DNA of 51,027 bases, from NCBI GenBank assembly GCA_025353725.1, contig JANXOF010000071.1, forward strand, positions 1 to 51,027, in the 5' to 3' direction. This document shows, piece after piece, positions 17,546 to 25,558 of the stretch; the stretch's first letter is position 1, and every line of letters starts with the position of its first letter. The DNA comes from Polyangiaceae bacterium. Lineage in GTDB: Bacteria; Myxococcota_A; Polyangia; Polyangiales; Polyangiaceae. The notes under the pieces were generated by a model. It had not been told where the DNA came from. It saw only the letters and a list, made by a program, of their open reading frames with translations, and did no database searches. A program made the position numbers and the translations under genes.

Positions 17546-18202
17546 ATGGCAAGGTCCGCGAAGCGGCGCCGTCGCAAAAACCTCCTCGCGCCCGAATCAC
17601 TCGAAACCTTACTCGAGCGAGCCGGGGAGGACCGCTTTGCACGAAAACGGTCGCCCGTGCCGATGAAGGAATGGAAGGTCATCGTCGGCCTGCGCATCGC
17701 CGACCGCGCGCATCCGGTGACCCTCGAGCGAGGCATTCTGCTCATCAAGGTGACCACAAGCGTGTGGGCGAACGAGCTTCAAATGTTGGCGCCGGAGCTC
17801 GTCGCCCGCCTTCGCATACGCGGCTACGCGGTGGACCAACTCCGATTTCGCGTCGGCCCACTCGACATGCCCGACAGACCTCCAGAGCGCCGAGCGACGC
17901 GAAAAGTGCCGCCGCCGGTCGCGCTCAGCCTGGAGTTGAAGGCGTCAATCGCGAAGGTGGCGGATCCCGAGCTTCGCGCCGTGATAGCGGGCGCGGCGAG
18001 CGCCAACCTCGCGTGGCAGGACTTCGTCGCACCGTCAGGTCCCGCCAGCCCCGGCAAGCCTCAGCCTCCACGCCCTCCGCGCCCCCCGTGCCCGGCCCCT
18101 ACGGTGCCCGATTCAGCTCCGAGCCCGATCCGCGGGCTGAACCCAAACCCGACGCGGTACACAAGGACGACTTGGCCGACGCGAAAACCTCCACGCGCGT
18201 AG
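17546..18202 (+). CDS. dciA: DciA/DUF721 family DnaB-helicase loader
   Basis: 218 residues from ATG 17546 (an in-frame ATG at 17528 is also possible). The DUF721 core is clear: WKVIVGLRIADRAHPVTLER, then GILLIKVTTSVWANELQML and a following LRIRGYAVDQLRFRVG. DciA is the ancestral bacterial loader of the replicative helicase and interacts with DnaB in the cytoplasm. The C-terminal 55 residues are an unusual Pro-rich, basic tail; another frame over the same bases also reads smoothly, so a late frameshift cannot be excluded. The TAG stop is directly adjacent to the stop of the converging FHA gene. Confidence 0.8.
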   Translation: MARSAKRRRRKNLLAPESLETLLERAGEDRFARKRSPVPMKEWKVIVGLRIADRAHPVTLERGILLIKVTTSVWANELQMLAPELVARLRIRGYAVDQLRFRVGPLDMPDRPPERRATRKVPPPVALSLELKASIAKVADPELRAVIAGAASANLAWQDFVAPSGPASPGKPQPPRPPRPPCPAPTVPDSAPSPIRGLNPNPTRYTRTTWPTRKPPRA

Positions 18203-19036
18203 TTAACGTAGCGCAGCGAGACGCTCTAGCCCTTCTAAACGCTGGAACAAAAATCGCTCGGCCGGGCCGTACCGCGGAAGATTTTGCCGCAGCATCGCGA
18301 TGTACCCCCGAAGGCGCACCAAATCCACGGCGGTCACCTTTCGCATCGCCGTGTAAAGCTCGTCGATGACGTGCGCCGGGCACGGTCGTTTCTGGGCCAC
18401 GTAGAGTTCGACGACGTAATCCGCCCAGCCTCCCTTGCCGGTTGCAGTGGCCAATTTGGCGCTAAACTTGGCGGCCTGGTCCACCAGCGTGGGCGGCAGT
18501 GGCCGACCGGCACGTGTGGCCTCGATGACATCCGCAAGCGCAGAGGCGAGCAAGCGCTCGGCTTCTCCCGCCTTTCCCATAGCGAGTGCCTTCTCGGCGA
18601 CGCCCGAGAGGAGCTTGAACTGGTCCGCCCGACGGACCATCGAAGGCTCGGGATCGGTCTCGATGTTGAGCGGAGAAAAGCCGGACGAGGGCGTGCTTAC
18701 CCGAATCTTCGGGAGCGTCATCTTACCCACACCGACCCCGGTGACGTTCGCGCCGTCGCGAGCTGAAAGCAGCGTTAGCTCCTGCGAACCAATCACAATT
18801 CGGTCGCCGACGTTGAGGCTGACTTTCGCTTCGATTCGCTGACCGTTGACGATGACCCCGTTGCGACTGTTGAGGTCTTCGAGCGTCACGTGCCCGGCAT
18901 GGTGATCAAAAAGGGCGTGGCGACGCGATACGAGAGGATCGTCGAGGGAAAGCTGGCAACTCGCGTTCCGACCGACGGCAAACGTGCCCTCGTTCAGCTC
19001 GAGATCATGCTGTAGGTAGCGGAGCCGAAAGCGCAT
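18203..19036 (-). CDS. FHA domain protein (short paralogue)
   Basis: 277 residues. The N-terminal forkhead-associated domain has the phosphothreonine-binding residues: VGRNASCQLS (Arg and Ser), VSRRHALF and DLNSRNGVIVNG. After a short linker, the C-terminal half is an all-helical domain with EKALAMGKAGEAERLLASAL, shared with the next FHA protein upstream. This suggests a duplicated pair with a common helical effector domain. FHA proteins read Ser/Thr kinase signals; the kinase at 16295 is a plausible partner by proximity only. Its TAA stop abuts the dciA stop. Confidence 0.88.
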   Translation of the reverse strand: MRFRLRYLQHDLELNEGTFAVGRNASCQLSLDDPLVSRRHALFDHHAGHVTLEDLNSRNGVIVNGQRIEAKVSLNVGDRIVIGSQELTLLSARDGANVTGVGVGKMTLPKIRVSTPSSGFSPLNIETDPEPSMVRRADQFKLLSGVAEKALAMGKAGEAERLLASALADVIEATRAGRPLPPTLVDQAAKFSAKLATATGKGGWADYVVELYVAQKRPCPAHVIDELYTAMRKVTAVDLVRLRGYIAMLRQNLPRYGPAERFLFQRLEGLERLAALR

Positions 19037-19213
19037 CGCCCGCAGATCTTGGTTCCGTCGATCCGTCCATCGGAATACGGAAGGGTAGGAAGGTGGAGAG
19101 AGAGGAACAGGAGGTTCGGCCGCGCACCTGCGCGACGGCCGGCCTCACGAAGAGATGGTGCCTGACCGCGAGCTCCCGCGAAAGACTTATCCGCTCGTGG
19201 TGCGCCGTTAGCC

Positions 19214-20119
19214 TCAGCAAACCGATGGCTTCGACGGTGCGGTCGGGACGCGGTCTCCACGATCCTCGAGCAGCATCCGAACTCGGACGAGCGCCGTCAT
19301 CGCAGGTTGGTCGGCGGCCGACATCGGCATCGCCCCCACGTGGGTAGCCAACAAAAGCACGGGGTCGACCATATCTTGCGGGAACCGGTCGATCAGCTCG
19401 CTGAGGGTAGCGACCACTTCGTCGGCGACAACATAAGGCACGCGGCGGTAGACCTGCGCCACCCAAACGGCCCACGTCGAATCGTCGAGAACGAGGCTCG
19501 CGCGGGCCGCCCCGACGGCGAGCTTCGACAGTTGGGTAGGCTCAACGTCCTCACCCCGAAGAATTCGTTCTTCGATTTGTATCGTCGCTCGACGCAAGAT
19601 CCGGTGGACATCGGCGAAGCGCTTGAGTGCGAGCGCGCGGTCGAGAACCTCGATGTAAAGTTGCGCGCTCCAGTTCTGCTGCGCCGCCGCACCAAACTGA
19701 CCGCTGAGTGTCTCTTCGTCGAGAGCCTCTGTCGACCCACAGCTCGGACAGGCCCCTGCCTCTTGCGGATAGGGCATACGGCATTGGGCGCAGTGGCGTA
19801 GAAATCCAGTCGTTTTCGCACTCGCCGCAGGCGCGGCGGCGATGCGGCAGAACACCAACTCTTGCGTGCCGATGCGCAAACGGTCGCCGTCCTTCAACTC
19901 AACAGGCACTTTGGCCGCCTGCCCGTTGACCTTCACGCCGTTGCGGCTGTTGAGGTCGTGGACGGTCGCACACTCCCCTTCCAGCACGATGCGCGCGTGG
20001 TAGCGCGACACGAGGGGATCCTCGATCGTTACGTGGCAATCGGAGCTTCGCCCGAGAATGGTTGCTCCTCGGTGAAGGTCAAATTCTTGAAGCAAAAACC
20101 GAAGTCGGTACCGTGCCAC
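19214..20119 (-). CDS. FHA domain protein with zinc ribbon
   Basis: 301 residues. The FHA domain shows ILGRSSDCHVTI, VSRYHARIVLEG and DLNSRNGVKVNG. Unlike its downstream paralogue, it has a zinc-ribbon-like insert right after the FHA domain: Cys110, Cys113, Cys124 and Cys127 (CxxC-x10-CxxC). The helical C-terminal half has RALALKRFADVHRILRRATI, which aligns with the paralogue's effector half. The two genes are in the same direction, separated by 177 bases, and presumably arose by tandem duplication followed by gain or loss of the ribbon. Confidence 0.88.
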   Translation of the reverse strand: MARYRLRFLLQEFDLHRGATILGRSSDCHVTIEDPLVSRYHARIVLEGECATVHDLNSRNGVKVNGQAAKVPVELKDGDRLRIGTQELVFCRIAAAPAASAKTTGFLRHCAQCRMPYPQEAGACPSCGSTEALDEETLSGQFGAAAQQNWSAQLYIEVLDRALALKRFADVHRILRRATIQIEERILRGEDVEPTQLSKLAVGAARASLVLDDSTWAVWVAQVYRRVPYVVADEVVATLSELIDRFPQDMVDPVLLLATHVGAMPMSAADQPAMTALVRVRMLLEDRGDRVPTAPSKPSVC

Positions 20120-20360
20120 CGGTGGTGCTCCTGCCGACTGCGCAGGCCTTTGCGCCTTGCCGAGCCGATGGCGAGAGTCTAGCGCTCAACCGCTCAGCCG
20201 TCCTAGAGGCAATTTGTGGGTTGCATGTGGGTGTCGAGCGGCACGGAAGACGTCCGAGCCAAAGCACTCGGCGCGCGAAGTAAACGCTCCCGAAACGGCG
20301 TCGTGACGTCCTCGAACGCGGAACGAGTGTGATACCTTGGCAAGCGAGGTGAACGAGGCG

Positions 20361-20753
20361 ATGAAGGCGACCAAGCAGCCTCCCAAGTCAGAGGCCTTCG
20401 CGACGCTGAAAACGACTGCGGAGCAACCGCCCTCGTCGGATCTTTCGGCGTCCGAAAGTAGGGGTGCGCCCGCTCCCACCTGGGCTTCTAGCCCGGTCAT
20501 GAGCAAGGTTATGGAGGCCCTGGAAACCTTCGTTTTCGAGCTCGTCGAGGCCGATGGCGGGGAGCTCTACGTCGTCAGTGCGACGCCGGAGGATGTACAC
20601 CTCCACCTCGCCGGGACGTGCGCAGGGTGTCCAGGCGCAACCATGACGCGCGAACGACTTCTCCAGCCCGCGGTGCACGACGCCATCCCGCGAGCCACTC
20701 TCAAAGTGACGACGGGCTGGCGCGTGCCCGACGGCGCGCACCGGGTCAGGTAA
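20361..20753 (+). CDS. NifU C-terminal-like (Nfu) protein
   Basis: 130 residues from ATG 20361, with a GAGG ribosome-binding site just upstream; a TTG at 20337 would extend it by eight residues. The first 45 residues are low-complexity. The rest is a NifU-like domain: VFELVEADGGELYVVSAT, then the [4Fe-4S]-binding TCAGCPGATMT with Cys87 and Cys90 (CxxC). The domain carries Fe-S clusters to target proteins, usually as a dimer with one cluster between two CxxC motifs. The N-terminal extension is not part of the family. Confidence 0.85.
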   Translation: MKATKQPPKSEAFATLKTTAEQPPSSDLSASESRGAPAPTWASSPVMSKVMEALETFVFELVEADGGELYVVSATPEDVHLHLAGTCAGCPGATMTRERLLQPAVHDAIPRATLKVTTGWRVPDGAHRVR

Positions 20754-20766
20754 GCCCGCCTCGGGC
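20754..20766. terminator. Short hairpin between converging genes, possible bidirectional terminator
   Basis: GCCCG-CCT-CGGGC, a five-base-pair GC stem with a three-base loop, fills the 14-base gap between the NifU-like stop and the converging lipoprotein stop. Reading rightward it is followed by a pyrimidine-rich stretch (CTACTTCTTCTT), reading leftward it is not. The stem is short, so this is weak. Confidence 0.3.
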
Positions 20767-20767
20767 G

Positions 20768-21751
20768 CTACTTCTTCTTCGGCTTCGCGCCTGCGCCAGT
20801 TGCGCTCGCAGCTGGCTTTATCGCGTTCGGGTCCGACAGCGTGCCCTTCGTTACCGCCGCGATACTTGGGTCGACCGCCGTGGGGTCTTCGGGCTTGTTC
20901 GCACGAAGCGACGCCAAGTTGCCCAGTGTACCGGACTCCTCGAGAACGATAGCGACAACGCGCTCACCGGAGCGATCGACCGTGCGGAGATGACTCGAGG
21001 CATCTTTCCAATCGACGGTCGTAGCGTTGACTCCCTTCGAGGGGTCAGGAGCCTGAATTCGGCCTTGCGCGCCGAGGTCCCCGTTCAACTTGTTGACGGC
21101 ATCCACAAAGGTTTTTCCCATAGAGCCCGACTCCGCAAGCTGGACTTCGTCGTAGAGCTTCCAAAGTCGGTCGTTGATAAAGAAGAAAAATCGCTTCTTT
21201 CCTTGTCGGCTGATGACCATCAACGATTCGTGATTTCGATACGTGTACTCTCCACGAATACCCGTGGCGTCGTAGCCCGTCGGTGTCTCTTTGAACTCAA
21301 TAAAGCTGCGAACAAACGCTTGCTTCGCTTGCTCGCGTTCATTTTCGATCGCTGTCATTTCCGGACCGACTCTCGATTTTGCGAGGCGCTCGTCGTAGTC
21401 CTTCCAAAGCGTGCCGCCGTTTTCGGTAAACGTTTTTAAGACCTCGGCATGACTCATCCCCCAGCGCATTCCCTCCATACGCGCCGTGAGACTCGCCACC
21501 TGCGTAGGTTCGGCTTTGCCCGCGGAGCCTGGCTTGCCCGGCCTGCCACTGGCCGTCGAAGGCGGTGCAAGAACGTCGTCTCGCCCATGGCTCGAAGCGC
21601 CAGAGCCGCTTGACGGCGACGAACTCGAGGCTGCGGCGGCCGTAGAATCGTCATCGATCGGGTCGGCCACGAGCGCTTGCTTAGGCTCTGAGGGATGACA
21701 GCCGAGGGCGAGCACGAGAGCGAGGGAACCGACCAACACCGCGCGTTTCAT
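20768..21751 (-). CDS. Hypothetical lipoprotein
   Basis: 327 residues. The N-terminus MKRAVLVGSLALVLALGC is a textbook lipoprotein signal. A Ser/Ala/Asp-rich linker (about 25-80) precedes a folded region with MRWGMSHAEVLKTFTENGG, a pattern seen in many bacterial proteins as a 'GM-s-x-x-E-V-x-x-x-F' helix at the start of a small alpha/beta domain. It continues with YTYRNHESLMVISRQGKKRF and LWKLYDEVQL. The C-terminus is again low-complexity and Lys-rich. I cannot name a family. It is divergent from the next lipoprotein gene with 69 bases between them. Confidence 0.7.
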   Translation of the reverse strand: MKRAVLVGSLALVLALGCHPSEPKQALVADPIDDDSTAAAASSSSPSSGSGASSHGRDDVLAPPSTASGRPGKPGSAGKAEPTQVASLTARMEGMRWGMSHAEVLKTFTENGGTLWKDYDERLAKSRVGPEMTAIENEREQAKQAFVRSFIEFKETPTGYDATGIRGEYTYRNHESLMVISRQGKKRFFFFINDRLWKLYDEVQLAESGSMGKTFVDAVNKLNGDLGAQGRIQAPDPSKGVNATTVDWKDASSHLRTVDRSGERVVAIVLEESGTLGNLASLRANKPEDPTAVDPSIAAVTKGTLSDPNAIKPAASATGAGAKPKKK

Positions 21752-21820
21752 AGAAACGAAGGTAACACCCGGCGAGAGGCCCCATCAACAGGCCGTCAAA
21801 AAACCTGCTAGAAGAGTGCC

Positions 21821-22543
21821 ATGTCGCGCCGCGGTAGCACAAAAGCCCACGTTGAGGGCGCACCATGCGTTCGCAGCGCTCGTGACGTTCGCGGCTTGTC
21901 GAAGGTGCCGGGCGTGCGTTGGGGGGCACCCGCATCCACGTTTTTCCAGCCGCTCATTCGGTCCGGTGTCGCGGCGCTCGGGATCGTCGGAGTTGTCGGG
22001 TGTGGGCCGATCACGGGCAGGCTTGCCAGCGCTCCAGCTCAAACGCGAGCCATCTACGCGGGCCGCTCTACCGTTCTCTTTGACGACTCCCTTGACCCAA
22101 CCGCCGTCGGTATTGATTTTGACAAGGGTCATGTGCCGAAGTCGGACCCTATCCTTCGGGAGCGCGCCCAGGTGAGCGACGCGGTAGCCCGCGTCAAAGT
22201 CGCGACGGTGACCGGCACTCAAGAAGGACCCGACGCCACCTACCGAATCGGGCTTCGTACTGTCGAAAAGCTGGCCGGCCCCGACGTTCCCGCATCAGAA
22301 TTCACTGTAGCCATAGGGAGAGCAAGCGCCTCGCACGGCATCCTCAAAACGTTCGAGGGTCGCCTCGTCGGAATACCGCTCATCTTGTTCGTGCGCGAAT
22401 TCGTAAGGCCGGGCTTTGAACCGGAGGTGCACTTCCACCTTGCTCCGGACACGAAAGAAGTGAAAGACGCCGTTGGCGACGCCGTAGTTCTAGGTCAGGC
22501 TGGTGCCTCTCAGGGTACGCCAGCGGCGCCGTCTCGGCCGTAG
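21821..22543 (+). CDS. Hypothetical lipoprotein
   Basis: 240 residues from ATG 21821, but the lipobox (VVGC, Cys61) lies unusually far from this start. A GTG at 21905 or 21914 would give a normal signal peptide (hydrophobic LIRSGVAALGIVGVVGC), so the annotated start is probably too early. The mature protein is a beta-rich domain: LRERAQVSDAVARVKVATVT, then YRIGLRTVEKLAGPDVPAS and GRLVGIPLILFVREF. No family recognised. The gene is 43 bases upstream of map and in the same direction. Confidence 0.6.
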   Translation: MSRRGSTKAHVEGAPCVRSARDVRGLSKVPGVRWGAPASTFFQPLIRSGVAALGIVGVVGCGPITGRLASAPAQTRAIYAGRSTVLFDDSLDPTAVGIDFDKGHVPKSDPILRERAQVSDAVARVKVATVTGTQEGPDATYRIGLRTVEKLAGPDVPASEFTVAIGRASASHGILKTFEGRLVGIPLILFVREFVRPGFEPEVHFHLAPDTKEVKDAVGDAVVLGQAGASQGTPAAPSRP

Positions 22544-22586
22544 GGACGTTCGGACACTAGGCACTCGGCAGTAAACAGAGGTAACC

Positions 22587-23384
22587 GTGGCGATCGACAT
22601 CAAAAGCCCCAAAGAAGTGGAAGCCATGCGAGCGGCATCGCTGATGGCGGCCGAGACTCTCTGCCTCGTAGGCGAAAAGCTTCGCGCAGGCATGTCTACG
22701 GAAGAAATCAATACGATTGTCCATCAAGACACCCTGAAAAAGGGAGGGCGACCGGCCCCCCTGAACTATCGCGGCTTTCCGAAGAGCGTTTGCACCTCCA
22801 TCAATGCCGTCGTCTGCCATGGCATCCCAGGGCCGCAAATTTTGAAGGATGGCGACATCATCAACGTCGATATCACCACGATTTATGGCGGGTTCTTCGG
22901 TGACACATCGGCAACCTTCTACATCGGAACGCCGAGCGCCCAGGCGCGCAAGGTCGTCGAGATCGCGCGAACCTGCCTCGAACTTGGCATCAAGGAGGTC
23001 CGCGACGGTGCACGGCTCGGAGACATTGGCGCCGCCATTCAGCAGTACGCCGAGGCCAACGGCTGCAGCGTCGTCCGAGACTTCGTCGGTCACGGGATCG
23101 GACGCCGATTTCACGAAGATCCGCAGGTGAAGCACTACGGCCGTCGCGGTAGCGGCGAGCGCATGAAGACGGGAATGACCTTCACCATCGAGCCGATGGT
23201 GAACCTCGGTCGCTTCGAGGTCGTCATCGATCCCGACGACAAGTGGACCGTCACCACCGTCGACGGTTCCCTGTCCGCGCAGTTCGAACATACGATCGTG
23301 GTGACGAAGACCGGTTCGGAGATCCTCACGAAACGCCCAAAACCGCTCCGCTTGAGTGAGAACGTCGCGACCGTCTTTGCCTGA
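22587..23384 (+). CDS. map: Methionine aminopeptidase type I
   Basis: 265 residues from a GTG with an AGAGG upstream. It removes the initiator Met from nascent proteins in the cytoplasm. The five metal ligands of the family are present: Asp95, Asp106, His169, Glu202 and Glu234, in NVDITT, GDTSATF, VGHGIGRRFHEDP, TIEPM and QFEHT. His79 (VCHGIP) and His176 are the conserved catalytic histidines. The length matches the type Ia form, with no N-terminal zinc finger. The usual neighbours (adenylate kinase, secY) are absent, so this is a solitary or second copy. Confidence 0.96.
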   Translation: MAIDIKSPKEVEAMRAASLMAAETLCLVGEKLRAGMSTEEINTIVHQDTLKKGGRPAPLNYRGFPKSVCTSINAVVCHGIPGPQILKDGDIINVDITTIYGGFFGDTSATFYIGTPSAQARKVVEIARTCLELGIKEVRDGARLGDIGAAIQQYAEANGCSVVRDFVGHGIGRRFHEDPQVKHYGRRGSGERMKTGMTFTIEPMVNLGRFEVVIDPDDKWTVTTVDGSLSAQFEHTIVVTKTGSEILTKRPKPLRLSENVATVFA

Positions 23385-23467
23385 TAGGCACAGATAGATT
23401 TCCAACAAAGCGCATTGGCCTGGTCCACATGAGGTGCTAGCTGCCTACTCAGGCGGTGACGGACCAC

Positions 23468-25504
23468 ATGCGACGAATGACTCTGGCCCTCGCGGCCTCT
23501 GCGCTTACGCTCTCGGGAACGGCTGTCGGACTTGGGGCGTGCACCGCCGGCCCAAGCCCTAACGATCACGCGGAAGGCGCCGTCCAAGAACTCGCCTCGA
23601 ACGTTCACGTGCTGACCTCGCGGAACGACGCAGCGAGGACAAGTTCGAACCCTCAGGAGCGCATCCTTTCGACCGCGAGCGTCAAGCCAAACGCCTTCGG
23701 AAAGCTTTTTACGCGGCCCCTTGACGGTTCCGTGTTCGCGCAACCCCTGTTCGTGGGCGGTATCAGCGGGAAGAACGTCGTCTACGTCGCGACCGAGCAC
23801 AACTCCGTTTACGCCTTCGACGCCGACGATACGCGCGCCAACGCGCCGCCGCTGTGGGAGCGAAACTTCGGGCCCTCCCTTCCCTCCGCCGACACGGGGT
23901 GCGTGCTCCTTTCGCCGGAAATAGGCATCACAGCCACACCCGTCATCGACCTCGCGTCGAAAACCCTTTGGTTTACGTCGCGAAACAAGGAAAACGGTCG
24001 TGTCTTTCACCGCCTCCATGCCATCGACATCGCGACCGGAGAGCCGCGCCCGAACAGTCCCGTAGACATCACCGCGCAGGCGCGAGGCACCGGCGACACA
24101 TCCGTAGGCGGCGTCATCACGTTTGACCCGCTGAAGCAGCTCCAGCGTCCGGGCCTACTCAAAGTAGGCAACCGCATCTACCTCGGATTCGCTTCGCAGT
24201 GCGACCGGGGGCCCTACCACGGGTGGTTGCTCGGTTACGACGCGACGACGCTGAAGCAGACGACCGTCCTCAACACCACGCCCAACGGCGGCTACGGCGG
24301 CATCTGGAACGGCGGCGTAGGACTCAATGCCGACGACAGCGGAGACATCTACTTTCCCGCCGCGGATATCTACCCGCAGCCCGGCGCGCCGGGCCCTTTC
24401 AACGGCGCGGACAACCTCGGAAACAGCCTGGTCCGCGTGAAAGACACGGGCGACACGTTCGCCGTCAAAACCACGTTTACACCGTTCGATACGCGCACGT
24501 TTAGCCCGCAAGATCTTAGCCTAGGTCCTATCGGGGGCATTCTCATTCCTGGAACGCAGCTTTATGTTTCCGGTGACAAGCGTGGTGTCATTTTCCTCGT
24601 CGACCGAAACAACATGGGCGGCCAGGCCGACCAAGATGGCCAGATCGTTCAGAAGTTTCAAGGCACGGCACGTGGCATGTGGGGCGGCGCTGCCTACCAA
24701 AAGAAAGGCGCAGGAGGACTTTATTACCTTTGGGGCGCGGGCGATCGCTTGAAGGCCTATGCCTTCGACGGCGCGCGATTTTTACTCCCGCCGCGCGTCA
24801 ACACGTCCACGCTCATTGGCTATCCTGGTGGTTCGCTGTCGCTGTCGTCGGATGGTGAGACGGAAGGGTCCGCCGTTCTTTGGACCGTACGCGGAAAGCG
24901 AACGAGCTCGGCGCTCGCAAGCAGCGCCGGTGCGGGCGTGCTGCAAGCCTTTGACGCCACCGACATTACGCGCGAGCTTTGGAGCAGCGATGCGAACGCC
25001 GTGGATACGCTCGGAGCGGTCTCGAAGTTCGCCCCGCCGACGATAGCGAACGGCAAAGTCTTCGTGGGCACGGCGCAAAACCAACTTGCCGTGTACGGCT
25101 TGGTAAGCGGAGATCGTGGACAAGGCGGTGGCGGTGTCGACGGTGGGGGACCCCCGCCCGACGCGGCCGATCGGCGTGACACGGGCGCCGCGCCCACGTG
25201 GTCCTCAATCTATGCACAATACATCGGGCCCGAAACGCCCGGTCACTGCAGCGGAACGGGGGGCTGCCACACCAGCCGGCGTGGGGGGTTCATGTGCGGC
25301 ACCACGAAGGCCGATTGTTTTGCCGGCCTTGTCCAGTCGGGCCTCGTCACACCAGCGAACGGCGCACAGTCCCCTCTCGGCGTCGCGGGCCAATCGCCTC
25401 TCGTGTGGCTCGGCGGCAGTATGCCTCTCGACAGCGATGCGCAGAACCCCGCGGCGGCGGCTGCCATCCAGGCCTGGCTCGCGGCAGGCGCGAAGAACGA
25501 CTAG
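23468..25504 (+). CDS. Beta-propeller (PQQ-like) lipoprotein with C-terminal possible haem site
   Basis: 678 residues from ATG 23468 (a GTG at 23456 adds four). The signal ends in a lipobox LGAC. The body is a PQQ-like propeller: units such as NVVYVATEHNSVYAFDADD, KVFVGTAQNQLAVYGL and YYLWGAGDRLKAYAFDG recur. After a Gly/Pro/Asp linker, the C-terminal 100 residues contain GHCSGTGGCHTSRRGG, a Cys-x5-Cys-His arrangement rather than CXXCH, then a WLAAGAKND end typical of cytochrome-like tails that close with 'I-x-x-WL-x-x-GA'. Covalent haem is possible but unproven. An electron-transfer or structural role at the outer membrane is inference. Confidence 0.72.
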   Translation: MRRMTLALAASALTLSGTAVGLGACTAGPSPNDHAEGAVQELASNVHVLTSRNDAARTSSNPQERILSTASVKPNAFGKLFTRPLDGSVFAQPLFVGGISGKNVVYVATEHNSVYAFDADDTRANAPPLWERNFGPSLPSADTGCVLLSPEIGITATPVIDLASKTLWFTSRNKENGRVFHRLHAIDIATGEPRPNSPVDITAQARGTGDTSVGGVITFDPLKQLQRPGLLKVGNRIYLGFASQCDRGPYHGWLLGYDATTLKQTTVLNTTPNGGYGGIWNGGVGLNADDSGDIYFPAADIYPQPGAPGPFNGADNLGNSLVRVKDTGDTFAVKTTFTPFDTRTFSPQDLSLGPIGGILIPGTQLYVSGDKRGVIFLVDRNNMGGQADQDGQIVQKFQGTARGMWGGAAYQKKGAGGLYYLWGAGDRLKAYAFDGARFLLPPRVNTSTLIGYPGGSLSLSSDGETEGSAVLWTVRGKRTSSALASSAGAGVLQAFDATDITRELWSSDANAVDTLGAVSKFAPPTIANGKVFVGTAQNQLAVYGLVSGDRGQGGGGVDGGGPPPDAADRRDTGAAPTWSSIYAQYIGPETPGHCSGTGGCHTSRRGGFMCGTTKADCFAGLVQSGLVTPANGAQSPLGVAGQSPLVWLGGSMPLDSDAQNPAAAAAIQAWLAAGAKND

Positions 25505-25558
25505 CGACGCTGCCGTTCGGGCGAGGTTGGCAGGTGCCGCGAGAGGGCGACCCTATCG

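Noticed and set aside
22557-23408. Leftward 283-codon frame opposite map
   Set aside because: Map has all metal ligands and catalytic residues; the antisense frame shows no protein pattern.
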